Positions 34,258 through 42,609 of a DNA stretch of 64,000 bases are shown piece after piece. Position 1 is the stretch's first letter, and every line of letters begins with the position of its first letter. This DNA comes from G963662265 sp963668545 (GTDB lineage: Bacteria; Spirochaetota; Spirochaetia; CADAEX01). The notes below the pieces were generated by a model. It was not told the origin of the DNA, searched no databases, and was given only the letters and a program-made list of their open reading frames with translations. Location: assembly GCA_963668545.1 (NCBI GenBank), contig OY764868.1, positions 2,604,001 to 2,668,000 on the forward strand. Reading direction: 5' to 3'. Both the position numbers and the translations under genes were made by a program.

Positions 34258-35115
34258 TTGGATAACAGTAAATCAAATCTTCTGAGCACTATAAGAACAA
34301 ACTATCACAGAATGTCCCCTGCCCAGAAAGGGATAGCAGACTATGTTCTTGCAAACACAAAAAAGGTTGTGTACCTGACTATTACAGATCTCGCGGAAAA
34401 ATGCGGCGTAAGCGAAACAACAATTCTAAGGTTCCTGAACAAGATCAGCATCAACTCCTACCAGGTGTTCAGAGTTGAAATTGCACAGCTGGAAGCAAAT
34501 GAGACCAGGGATTTTACAGCTTCTGAAATATCCTCCGATGATAACGCTGAAAACATAATAAAAAAGATAATCAGCTCCACATCAACAGCAGTCAATGACC
34601 TGGCCAATATAATCAATCACAGCACAGTTGAAAAATGCACATCAATGATTCTGGCTGCAGAACGGATTTTTGTTTTCGGCATCGGCGCATCCTCCCTTGT
34701 TGCAGGTGATTTCCACCACAAGCTTCTGAGAATGGGTATCAACTCCTCAACAGATAATGATGACCACATGATCTCAATCAGGAGCTATCATGCAGGGGAA
34801 AAAGACCTTTTCATAATGGTTTCACATTCAGGGGAAACACAATCAATACTTTCATGTGCAGATAAAGCCAGGGAAAACGGTGCTGCTGTTATCAGCCTTA
34901 CCAGTTATGCCCATTCTTCCCTTTCCCGGATATCGGATGAAACACTTTTAAGCAGCAGCAGTGAAACAAAATACCGCCCGGACGCCATGCTATCAAGGAT
35001 TATTCAGCTTGTAATCATAGACATAATAACAGTCTGCTGTTTCATAAAACTGGGGGACAGCGGGATAGAGGCTGTAAAAATGGCACAGAAAGCTGTGGCA
35101 CAGCACAAAAGATAA
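34258..35115 (+). CDS. RpiR/MurR family transcriptional regulator
   Basis: A 285-residue regulator with an N-terminal RpiR helix-turn-helix (residues 1-77; YLTITDLAEKCGVSETTILRFLNKI) and a SIS sugar-phosphate-binding domain (about 125-255; FGIGASSLVAGDFHHKLLRMG and MVSHSGETQS). The start codon is TTG, with AAGGAAG 9 nt upstream. It lies within the operon it probably controls. RpiR proteins usually sense a phosphosugar, which fits an operon with two kinases. Confidence 0.92.
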   Translation: MDNSKSNLLSTIRTNYHRMSPAQKGIADYVLANTKKVVYLTITDLAEKCGVSETTILRFLNKISINSYQVFRVEIAQLEANETRDFTASEISSDDNAENIIKKIISSTSTAVNDLANIINHSTVEKCTSMILAAERIFVFGIGASSLVAGDFHHKLLRMGINSSTDNDDHMISIRSYHAGEKDLFIMVSHSGETQSILSCADKARENGAAVISLTSYAHSSLSRISDETLLSSSSETKYRPDAMLSRIIQLVIIDIITVCCFIKLGDSGIEAVKMAQKAVAQHKR

Positions 35116-35125
35116 AACGCTGGAT

Positions 35126-35142
35126 TCAGGGGATGCCCCTGA
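35126..35142 (+). repeat. short hairpin between rpiR-like gene and dehydrogenase gene
   Basis: TCAGGGG - ATG - CCCCTGA, perfect 7-bp stem with 3-nt loop and no T run. Possibly an mRNA processing or attenuation element. Confidence 0.4.
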
Positions 35143-35184
35143 TACAGAAACAATATACAAAATGATTTTAAAGAGGAGATGATA

Positions 35185-36288
35185 ATGGGTTATTTTAAGA
35201 AAGCAATACTTGCAGGTGATGCAATGATTCCGGAGAATCTCTTTGAGGATGCATTTAAAGAGATCCTTTCCGGTTATGTAGAGAGTTATTCATCAGGCAA
35301 CTGGGAACCTGTATGGGAGAAACTGCAGTACAGAAGGCTTGAAGTCGAGAAAAAGGGTCCGGAAATTGAAGTTGTCCCTGAGATAATCACAGAATCCGGA
35401 AATAATGCGGAAATACTTTTCGGGCTTTTTGTCCCGGTTTCTTCAAAACTTATAAACAGCATGCCCGAACTTAAAATAGTCGGGGTCTGCAGGGCAGGGC
35501 TTGAAAACGTAAATATTGAAGAAGCTACAAAGAAGGGAATAATTGTATTCAATGTCATGGGACGTAATGCAGAAGCAGTAAGCGATTTTGCTGTAGGCAT
35601 GATCATAGCTGAAGCAAGAAACATAGCAAGGGCCCATTATGCCATAAAAAACGGCGAGTGGCGGAAAACATTCATGAATTCAGACAATGTGCTTCAGCTT
35701 AAAGGGAAGAGAATAGGTCTGGTGGGATTCGGATATATCGGGCAGCTTGTGGCGCGAAAACTTTCAGGTTTTGATGTTGAGATTGCAGTTTTTGATCCCT
35801 ACCTTGATAAAAAGAAAGCTGATGAACTCAATGTCATCTCTGTTGACAAGGAGACACTCTTTAAAACATCAGACTTTGTCTCAATCCATGCAAGACTTAC
35901 AGAAGAAAACAGGAAAATGATAGGAAAAAAAGAACTCGAAATGATGAAGCCCTCATCATACCTTATCAATACAGGAAGGGCCGGTCTTGTTGATTTTGAT
36001 GCACTGGTTCAGGTATTGAAGGAGAAAAAAATCGCAGGGGCAGCCCTTGATGTTTTTCCGACTGAGCCTGTTGAAAATGACAACCCTGTAGTTTCCCTCG
36101 ACAATGTGACACTTACAACACATATAGCAGGGACAACAACAGAAGCCCTTACAAAATCACCTTTTCTGCTTATGGAGGATGTCAGAAAGTTTATTGAAGG
36201 AAAAGAAGCAAGATTCATAATCAATCCTGAAGTGCTTGACAATCCGGCAACTGCTGAATGGATAAAAAAGATGAGAGCGTCTTTATAG
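35185..36288 (+). CDS. D-isomer-specific 2-hydroxyacid dehydrogenase
   Basis: An NAD-dependent dehydrogenase of 367 residues. The Rossmann motif GLVGFGYIGQLVARKL is near residue 177. Catalytic Arg is in NTGRAGLVD, Glu in DVFPTEP and His in TTHIAGTTTEA, so the active site is complete. The N-terminal 60 residues are longer than in glycerate dehydrogenase. Start at ATG 35185, which has GAGGAG at 6 nt; an ATG at 35179 overlaps that site. It is followed 10 nt later by the FGGY kinase. Likely interconverts a keto and a D-hydroxy acid in the sugar-acid pathway. Confidence 0.88.
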   Translation: MGYFKKAILAGDAMIPENLFEDAFKEILSGYVESYSSGNWEPVWEKLQYRRLEVEKKGPEIEVVPEIITESGNNAEILFGLFVPVSSKLINSMPELKIVGVCRAGLENVNIEEATKKGIIVFNVMGRNAEAVSDFAVGMIIAEARNIARAHYAIKNGEWRKTFMNSDNVLQLKGKRIGLVGFGYIGQLVARKLSGFDVEIAVFDPYLDKKKADELNVISVDKETLFKTSDFVSIHARLTEENRKMIGKKELEMMKPSSYLINTGRAGLVDFDALVQVLKEKKIAGAALDVFPTEPVENDNPVVSLDNVTLTTHIAGTTTEALTKSPFLLMEDVRKFIEGKEARFIINPEVLDNPATAEWIKKMRASL

Positions 36289-36298
36289 GGAATAGCTG

Positions 36299-37861
36299 AT
36301 GAAAACATATATCACTGTTGATGTGGGAACATCCAGTATGAGAACATCCTGTTTTTCAGAAACAGGGAAACAGATTTTTCAATCCTCAAAAATTTATTCC
36401 CCGTTATATTATAATAACGGGGCTGCAAGACAGGATCCGGAAGACTGGAAAAAAGCCCTTGTAAAAACAATGAAAGAGACAGCAGCCTATGTCTCTGAAA
36501 ACTCATATGAGCCGGTCTGTATTTCCCTCACATCACAGAGGGCATCCCTTGTCCCTGTTGATAAGGAGGGTAATCCCCTCTGCAAGGCAATTATGTGGCA
36601 GGATAAAAGCGTGGGCTCAGGATGCAATGAAATAAGGGAGATTTTTTCAGATAATGAAATTTATCAAAAAACAGGACTCAGAATAGATTCCTATTTTACA
36701 GGACCCAAAATAGTCTGGCTGAAGGAGAATAAGGGGGAGATTTTCAGCAAAGCGGAAAAATTCCTCGGGGTTCAGGATTTTGTTTTTCATTTCATGACTG
36801 GTAAAACATCAACAGACTACAGCCAGGCATCAAGAACACTTCTTTTCAATATAAGCAGCCTTGACTGGGACAGCGATATTCTGAATGCGCTTGGAATAAG
36901 CAGGAACATACTTCCTTCCCTTTCCTCTCCGGGAGAAGCTGCGGGGGCAGTCAACAGTGGCTTCTCGTCAATATCAGGTATAAAGGAAGGCACACCCGTA
37001 ATACTTGCAGGGGGAGATCAGCAGGTTGCTGCCCTGGGGCTTGGTGCAATGATAGAAGGGAAAGCGGAAATCAACAGCGGAACAGGCTCATTTATTCTTG
37101 CTCCAGCAAAAAAACCTGTATTTCATCCTGAAGGAAAGACCCTGTGCAGCTGTTCCGCCCTGCCGGGATACTGGATTGCAGAAGCCGGCATACTGACAAC
37201 AGGGAGTCTTCTCAAATGGTTTGTATCGGAATTCATGAATATTGAAAATCCGGACAATGATGAACTGCAGTTCCCCCTTTTCAATTCTCTTGTGGAAAAA
37301 TCCCCCCCGGGAGCAAACGGGGTTATTACACTTCCCCATTTCAAGGGCGCTGCAGCCCCATACTGGGACCAGGATGCAAAAGGGGTGTTTTTCAATATTA
37401 CACTGGCAACCAGGGAAAACGATATTGCCAGGTCAATAGTTGAGTCAATAGGAATTGAAATAGGGGAAAATATAAAACTTCTTTCAAATATCCCGGGTAT
37501 CAGTATTGAGAAAGTAATTGTCGCGGGGGGAATGAATAAATCCGACCTATTCAGCCAGATACAGTCAGACATCTACAATCTGCCGCTGCTCCGTTTTGAG
37601 AAAACAGAAGCTACATCCTTCGGAGCATTTTTAAGCAGTATCATATCATGCGGAGTATTCAGCAGTTATGAAAAAGCATACATGAGTTTTGCGAAGGAAT
37701 CACTGTATAAAAAATTCATACCAAGGAAAAGGGAAAGCCGTATATATAAAATTATTGCGGAAAAACACAATGAGCTTTTCAATTCTCTTGAAAAGAGCGG
37801 CATATACAAATCTGTCGCTGAGCTTGAAAGGAAAATAAACAATACAAATACAGAGGAATAA
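36299..37861 (+). CDS. FGGY family carbohydrate kinase
   Basis: A 520-residue kinase of the FGGY (xylulo/glycero/LsrK-like) family. The N-terminal phosphate motif DVGTSSMRTS is near residue 8. A second-domain motif GGDQQVAALGLGA, near 240, carries the catalytic Asp; NSGTGSF near 262 and VAGGMNKSDLFSQI near 405 complete the ATP site. It lies between dehydrogenase and aldolase genes. Substrate is an alcohol or keto sugar or sugar acid that cannot be named from sequence. Confidence 0.9.
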   Translation: MKTYITVDVGTSSMRTSCFSETGKQIFQSSKIYSPLYYNNGAARQDPEDWKKALVKTMKETAAYVSENSYEPVCISLTSQRASLVPVDKEGNPLCKAIMWQDKSVGSGCNEIREIFSDNEIYQKTGLRIDSYFTGPKIVWLKENKGEIFSKAEKFLGVQDFVFHFMTGKTSTDYSQASRTLLFNISSLDWDSDILNALGISRNILPSLSSPGEAAGAVNSGFSSISGIKEGTPVILAGGDQQVAALGLGAMIEGKAEINSGTGSFILAPAKKPVFHPEGKTLCSCSALPGYWIAEAGILTTGSLLKWFVSEFMNIENPDNDELQFPLFNSLVEKSPPGANGVITLPHFKGAAAPYWDQDAKGVFFNITLATRENDIARSIVESIGIEIGENIKLLSNIPGISIEKVIVAGGMNKSDLFSQIQSDIYNLPLLRFEKTEATSFGAFLSSIISCGVFSSYEKAYMSFAKESLYKKFIPRKRESRIYKIIAEKHNELFNSLEKSGIYKSVAELERKINNTNTEE

Positions 37862-37866
37862 TAACA

Positions 37867-38709
37867 ATGATTGTAAACCTAAATGAAATATTAAACAAAG
37901 CAGAAGGAGCTGCTGCCTGCTTCAATGTTGTAGACTATGAAATGGCAAGGGGAATACTTTCTGCGGCAGAACAGGCGGGAAGCCCTGTAATAATAGGGAC
38001 AGCAACCCGGCACTGGGAAAAAACAGGGGGAGCTTCATTTGCCCCTTCCATATACGATCTTTGCAGAAAAGCAAAAATTCCTGTTGCACTTCATCTTGAT
38101 CATGCAGCGCCCGGTCAGCTTGATATTATCAAAACTGCTCTTGAATCAGGATATACCTCTATCATGATTGACGGATCAAAGGAGAGTTTTGAAAAAAATA
38201 TTGAAATCACCGGGAAAGTCTCTGAACTTGCACATAAATATGATGCCGGAGTTGAAGGGGAACTGGGTGCTATCAAGGGGAAAGAAGGAGAGGCAGAAGT
38301 TGTAGACAACAGAAATGGAGAAACAGCATATACAGACCCCGGCAGAGTTGCCGAGTTTATTGAAAATACAGGAATAGATGCTCTTGCGGTTTCTGTTGGA
38401 ACAGTCCACGGGCTTTACAAATCAGCTCCTGATATCAAGTTTGATCTGATCAGAAAAATCAGGGCAGTATCATCAGTTCCCCTGGTAATGCACGGGGCAT
38501 CTGGAATAAGCGATGCAGATATAAAAAAAGCGGTAGAAAGTGGCATTAAAAAAATAAATTATTTTTCAGGACTGCTTGTTAGGGGAATGAGAATAATAGA
38601 CAATCATAATAATCCGGATGACAATGACTATCTTTCACTGAGGGAAAAGCTGAGGGAAGCATGGAAAGATGAGGCAATGACACAGATAAAACTATACAGG
38701 GGAGTATGA
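37867..38709 (+). CDS. class II (Zn) fructose-bisphosphate-type aldolase
   Basis: A 280-residue zinc aldolase of the FBA/tagatose/KbaY family. Zinc and catalytic positions are visible in LHLDHAAPGQ (about residue 79), EGELGAIKGKEGE (about 136), VHGLYK and MHGASG. It starts 5 nt after the FGGY kinase and overlaps the next gene's ribosome site. It most likely condenses or cleaves a ketose phosphate with dihydroxyacetone phosphate as one partner, which fits the DHAP-forming OtnC/OtnK pair downstream. Confidence 0.9.
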   Translation: MIVNLNEILNKAEGAAACFNVVDYEMARGILSAAEQAGSPVIIGTATRHWEKTGGASFAPSIYDLCRKAKIPVALHLDHAAPGQLDIIKTALESGYTSIMIDGSKESFEKNIEITGKVSELAHKYDAGVEGELGAIKGKEGEAEVVDNRNGETAYTDPGRVAEFIENTGIDALAVSVGTVHGLYKSAPDIKFDLIRKIRAVSSVPLVMHGASGISDADIKKAVESGIKKINYFSGLLVRGMRIIDNHNNPDDNDYLSLREKLREAWKDEAMTQIKLYRGV

Positions 38710-38711
38710 TA

Positions 38712-39383
38712 ATGGCTATAAATATATGTTTTATAAACACCATTACAGGGGTTGAAAAGATGTTTAATTCACTGTGCAGTGAATTTATAAAGGAAGAATA
38801 TACAACAACCCACATCAGTGATGAAACAATAATAAAGTCGATACTGAAAAACGGGGGACTGACAAAATATGCTGCAAGAAGGATCTGTATCCATGCAGCA
38901 GCTGCAGAGGAGTCGGGAGCCGATATTATTCAGTTTACATGCTCATCTGTTACACCTGTCATTGAGAGTGCAGCTTCTCTTGTTGATATTCCCATAATGC
39001 CGGTAGACCGGCCAATGGCGCTTGAAGCAGTTCTCAACTACAGAGAAATAGGGGTAACTGCCACAAATCCCGGAACGCTTGTTCCTTCAACAGGGCTTCT
39101 TGAAAAAACTGCCGGAGAGATGGGCAGAAAAGTCAACATCACACCCCTTCTTTGCAGGGGGGCCTATGATGCCCTTTTCAGGGGAGACACTGAAACCCAC
39201 GACCGGATAGTGCTGGAAAACCTTTACAGGCTCTCTGATACATGTGAATGCATTGTCCTTGCACAGGCATCAATGAGCCGGGTTGTAGATAAAATACCTT
39301 CAGATAAAAGAAAAATTCCTGTTCTCTCAAGTCCAGTACCTGCAATCAGGGAACTGGCAAAAAAGATTTCCGGACTTGCATGA
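38712..39383 (+). CDS. Asp/Glu racemase superfamily protein, one Cys
   Basis: A 223-residue protein of the Asp/Glu/hydantoin racemase superfamily. The first catalytic-Cys region is present as IIQFTCSSVTPVI near residue 75. The second, usually with Cys, reads IVLAQASMSRV near 180, with Ala-Ser in its place. A single-Cys arrangement is known for arylmalonate decarboxylase-type members and suggests decarboxylation or one-base chemistry rather than racemisation; that is inference. Start: ATG 38712 has AGGGGAG at 7 nt; ATG 38706 overlaps it. It lies between the two aldolase genes. Confidence 0.78.
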   Translation: MAINICFINTITGVEKMFNSLCSEFIKEEYTTTHISDETIIKSILKNGGLTKYAARRICIHAAAAEESGADIIQFTCSSVTPVIESAASLVDIPIMPVDRPMALEAVLNYREIGVTATNPGTLVPSTGLLEKTAGEMGRKVNITPLLCRGAYDALFRGDTETHDRIVLENLYRLSDTCECIVLAQASMSRVVDKIPSDKRKIPVLSSPVPAIRELAKKISGLA

Positions 39384-39416
39384 CCAGTAACAGAAAAACA
39401 GGAGGGATAAAAACTG

Positions 39417-40040
39417 ATGCCTGACAGATCAAAGATTATGGAACTTGTCGAAATATCAAAAATTCTTTCTGAAAAAGGATTTGGAACATCAACCAGCGGG
39501 AACTGCAGCATCAGGGACAGTAATTATGTCTATATGACTCCGACAGGGATTTCCCTTGGAAAGGTAAATGAAAATAATGTATCTGTCACTGATATAAGCG
39601 GCAATTATATCAGCGGAGGGCAGCCGACAAAGGAAAAGGGTCTTCACCTTTCAATATATTCAAGGCTTCAGGATGCGGGATGCATTCTCCATGTACACCC
39701 GGTACATTCAATTGCCCTCTCAATAAGGATGAGAGGAAAAGGTATTTGTTTTTCCCCTTCTGCAACTCCCCAGTTTGTAATGAGGTGCAAAAGGGTTCCC
39801 CTTATCCCGTATGCACATCCCGGAAGCAGGGAACTTATAGGTTATATGGAAGATACAGATCTTGATAAAGCTGTAATAATGACCTGCCACGGGGTAGTTA
39901 CATTCGGAAAAACTGCAGAACTTGCACTTAATACACTTGAGGAACTTGAAGAGAACAGCAGGATTATTCTTCTTGCAGGCCTTGACAGCAGCATGCTCAC
40001 GGATAAAGATATAGATGAGCTTCTTGAAAGAAAAATGTAG
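39417..40040 (+). CDS. otnC: class II aldolase/adducin family, OtnC-like decarboxylase
   Basis: A 207-residue AraD/FucA-fold zinc enzyme. The N-terminal TSTSGNCSIRD is the phosphate-binding stretch, the catalytic Glu is in PTKEKGLHLSIY, and zinc ligands are HVHPVH near residue 97 and CHGVV near 158. Next to an OtnK-like kinase it matches the OtnC/OtnK pair, in which OtnC decarboxylates 3-oxo-tetronate 4-phosphate to dihydroxyacetone phosphate. L-fuculose- or ribulose-phosphate aldolase is the alternative. Shine-Dalgarno GGAGGG is 10 nt upstream. Confidence 0.8.
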   Translation: MPDRSKIMELVEISKILSEKGFGTSTSGNCSIRDSNYVYMTPTGISLGKVNENNVSVTDISGNYISGGQPTKEKGLHLSIYSRLQDAGCILHVHPVHSIALSIRMRGKGICFSPSATPQFVMRCKRVPLIPYAHPGSRELIGYMEDTDLDKAVIMTCHGVVTFGKTAELALNTLEELEENSRIILLAGLDSSMLTDKDIDELLERKM

Positions 40041-40073
40041 GACAGAATAAAAATCAGCAGTAAGGAGCTGCAG

Positions 40074-41366
40074 TTGAATATGAAAATCACAATAATTGCA
40101 GATGATAATACAGGGGCAACAGATGCAGCCGGGATGCTGACATCATTCGGGGCAAAGGCTGTTCTTCTCATGAACCGGGATACAGCTGATTTGAGTATCC
40201 TCAAATCCGGATTTGATGTAGTTGTACTTGGTACAGGTATACGTTCTGCAGCCCCGGATACAGCATGGGAAAAAACGAGAAACGCAGTATCAGCAGCATA
40301 CAGAAACTCTGATCTCATACAGCTCAAATACTGTTCAACATTTGATTCAACAGCTGAGGGAAATATCGGTCAGAGTATTGATGCGGCAAGAACTGTAATA
40401 AATTTCCCCTCTACACCGGTATGCCCTGCCCTGCCGGTGAACAGAAGAACAACATATATGGGATACCATTTTGTCGGGAATAAACTGCTCTCAGAATCAT
40501 CAATGAAAAACCATCCCCTCAACCCCATGACAGACTCAAACCTTGTAAGGTGGCTTTCCCTCCAGACTGATACACCTGTTGGACTTGTCAGCTATAATGA
40601 GATAATTCAGGGAAAGGATTCTGTCCTTCAAAGAAGAAAGCAGCTTGAGGAAGAGGGTATAATATACCATGTTGCAGATGCTCTCTGTCAGGAAAATATA
40701 GATACTGTAACAGAATCATATGCCGACACCGGATTCCTCACAGGAGGGTCAGGAATATCCTCATCAATAGGGAATCTTTTTTTCAGGGGGAAAAAAACCT
40801 GTAACGAAGATCCCAGGCTGAGGAAGCTTGGAAATAAAACACTCATAGTAAGCGGAAGCGATTCAGAGACAACACAGAAACAGAAAAAAAGAGCTTTATC
40901 AGCAGGATTTACAGTAATTTCGGTTAGTCCCTATGAAATACTTGAAAATACAGCTTCCCTTGAACAGGTTTCTGCAGAAGCTGAGCAGGTATACAGGAGA
41001 GGAGGCAATGTAATACTTACAGTAGCCAACAGCGGCATCAACAGCAGTGAAAATGTGAAGCTGAAGGGGCAAAAAATGGGTCTTTCTGCTGAAAAAACAG
41101 GAGAAAAAATCAGCCTTTTTCTGGGACAGGCGGCAGATATAATTACTGAAAATCTTGATATTGACCGTCTTGTGGCTGCAGGGGGGGAGACATCGGGTGC
41201 AGTGTGCAGGGAATGCCGGATCGAAGCTCTGGAGGTCTGCAGGCAGATTGATCCCGGAGTACCCTATTGTTTTCCGCTTGGGAAATCCAGACCCATGGTT
41301 GTGTTGAAATCAGGGAATTTCGGAGCAGAAGATCTCTTTCTCAAAACAGCGGATCTGAACAGCTGA
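40074..41366 (+). CDS. otnK: four-carbon acid sugar kinase, OtnK-like (DUF1537)
   Basis: A 428-430 residue kinase of the DUF1537 family that phosphorylates 3-oxo-tetronates, threonate or erythronate. N-terminal IIADDNTGATDAAGML is the family signature. The C-terminal nucleotide domain has VSGSDSETTQKQ near residue 260 and AAGGETSGAVC near 365. Start is uncertain: TTG at 40074 has the ideal 6 nt spacing from AAGGAG, while ATG at 40080 gives the more usual N-terminus but 12 nt spacing. It follows the otnC-like gene by 33 nt. Confidence 0.87.
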   Translation: MNMKITIIADDNTGATDAAGMLTSFGAKAVLLMNRDTADLSILKSGFDVVVLGTGIRSAAPDTAWEKTRNAVSAAYRNSDLIQLKYCSTFDSTAEGNIGQSIDAARTVINFPSTPVCPALPVNRRTTYMGYHFVGNKLLSESSMKNHPLNPMTDSNLVRWLSLQTDTPVGLVSYNEIIQGKDSVLQRRKQLEEEGIIYHVADALCQENIDTVTESYADTGFLTGGSGISSSIGNLFFRGKKTCNEDPRLRKLGNKTLIVSGSDSETTQKQKKRALSAGFTVISVSPYEILENTASLEQVSAEAEQVYRRGGNVILTVANSGINSSENVKLKGQKMGLSAEKTGEKISLFLGQAADIITENLDIDRLVAAGGETSGAVCRECRIEALEVCRQIDPGVPYCFPLGKSRPMVVLKSGNFGAEDLFLKTADLNS

Positions 41367-41427
41367 CAAAAAGCATGACCGGCTCTTTTCACCGCATATA
41401 ACATCATTTAAATCATGGAGGCTTGAT

Positions 41428-42402
41428 ATGAAAAAACAGAAAATATACCTGACAAGGAATATACCGGGAGATGCCATTGACATCTTAAAGAGGGATTTTG
41501 ATGTGGAAATAAATCCGAAAGACAGACCTCTAACAAGGGATGAGATTATTAACAATATAAAGGGTAAAGATGGTGTAATCTGCCAGCTTACAGACAGGAT
41601 AGACAGGCAGGTAATGGAAGCAGCAGAAGGGATAAGAGGGTTTGCAAATTATGCTGTCGGTTATGATAATATTGATGTAAATGCGGCAACTGAACTTAAA
41701 ATCCCAGTTTCAAATACACCTGATGTGCTTACAGATGCAACAGCAGAAATGGCATGGGCCCTTATGTTTGCAGCTGCAAGAAGGACTTCAGAGGCCGACA
41801 GGTATATAAGAAACGGGCAATGGAAGCAGTTCAGCCCTTTTCTCCTTCTAGGCAGCGGAATAGCTGGAAAAACACTAGGAATAATCGGGGCAGGAAGGAT
41901 AGGAACTGCAATGGCGCTTAAATCAAGGGGATTTAACATGAAAGTGCTTTATACTGCCAGAAGAAATAACAGCATCATTGATTCTCTTCAGGGATCGGAA
42001 AAGGTGGAACTTGATGAGCTGCTTGAAAGATCTGATTTTGTATCTCTTCATGTCCCCGCCACCCGGGAAACAGTTAAACTCATAGGACGCAGGGAAATAA
42101 AACTTATGAAAAGGTCAGCATACCTTATCAATACTGCAAGGGGTGCTGTTGTTGATGAAAAAGAGCTTGTAAAAGCTCTTAAGGAAAAAACAATAGCAGG
42201 CGCAGGGCTTGATGTATTTGAAAAAGAGCCGGAACTTTCAAAGGAATTTCTTGAACTTGACAATGTTGCAATCAGCCCCCATACAGGATCTGCGACTTTT
42301 GAAGCGAGAAACAGCATGGGACTAAAAGCTGCTGCAAATATCACTGCAATGCTCAGTGGAAAGCTGCCGCCGGACTGTCTTAATCCTGAAGTCTATAAGT
42401 AA
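41428..42402 (+). CDS. D-glycerate/glyoxylate-type 2-hydroxyacid dehydrogenase
   Basis: A 324-residue D-isomer-specific dehydrogenase close to the GyaR/hydroxypyruvate reductase group. Rossmann motif GIIGAGRIGTAMA is near residue 150; catalytic Arg is in NTARGAVVD, Glu in DVFEKEP and His in ISPHTGSAT. Shine-Dalgarno GGAGG with 6 nt spacing. It is the last gene of the plus-strand operon and its second enzyme of this superfamily, only about 30 percent-like to the one at 35185 by eye. Confidence 0.9.
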   Translation: MKKQKIYLTRNIPGDAIDILKRDFDVEINPKDRPLTRDEIINNIKGKDGVICQLTDRIDRQVMEAAEGIRGFANYAVGYDNIDVNAATELKIPVSNTPDVLTDATAEMAWALMFAAARRTSEADRYIRNGQWKQFSPFLLLGSGIAGKTLGIIGAGRIGTAMALKSRGFNMKVLYTARRNNSIIDSLQGSEKVELDELLERSDFVSLHVPATRETVKLIGRREIKLMKRSAYLINTARGAVVDEKELVKALKEKTIAGAGLDVFEKEPELSKEFLELDNVAISPHTGSATFEARNSMGLKAAANITAMLSGKLPPDCLNPEVYK

Positions 42403-42471
42403 TAAAAAAGACCCGCATAAAAAATCAAAAACTACTCTGTAAAAGTTAATATAATGAAGAAATATGGTGAA

Positions 42472-42487
42472 TGTGACTTCAGTCACT
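42472..42487. promoter_or_regulatory. CRP/FNR-type site
   Basis: TGTGA, six bases, TCACT, close to the CRP consensus, with the core GTGACT/AGTCAC fully symmetric. It lies 122 bp before the MATE gene at 42610. The remainder of 42403-42609 is AT-rich and shows no gene. Confidence 0.4.
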
Positions 42488-42609
42488 TATAATTTATGAA
42501 AAAATATAATAAATATTAACACACTGTCTGATCAGCCGGGAATTGTTTCCAGTCAGATGATAAGACCAACAGGCAAGTTATTGATCATACAAAACACAGG
42601 GGAGAGGGA

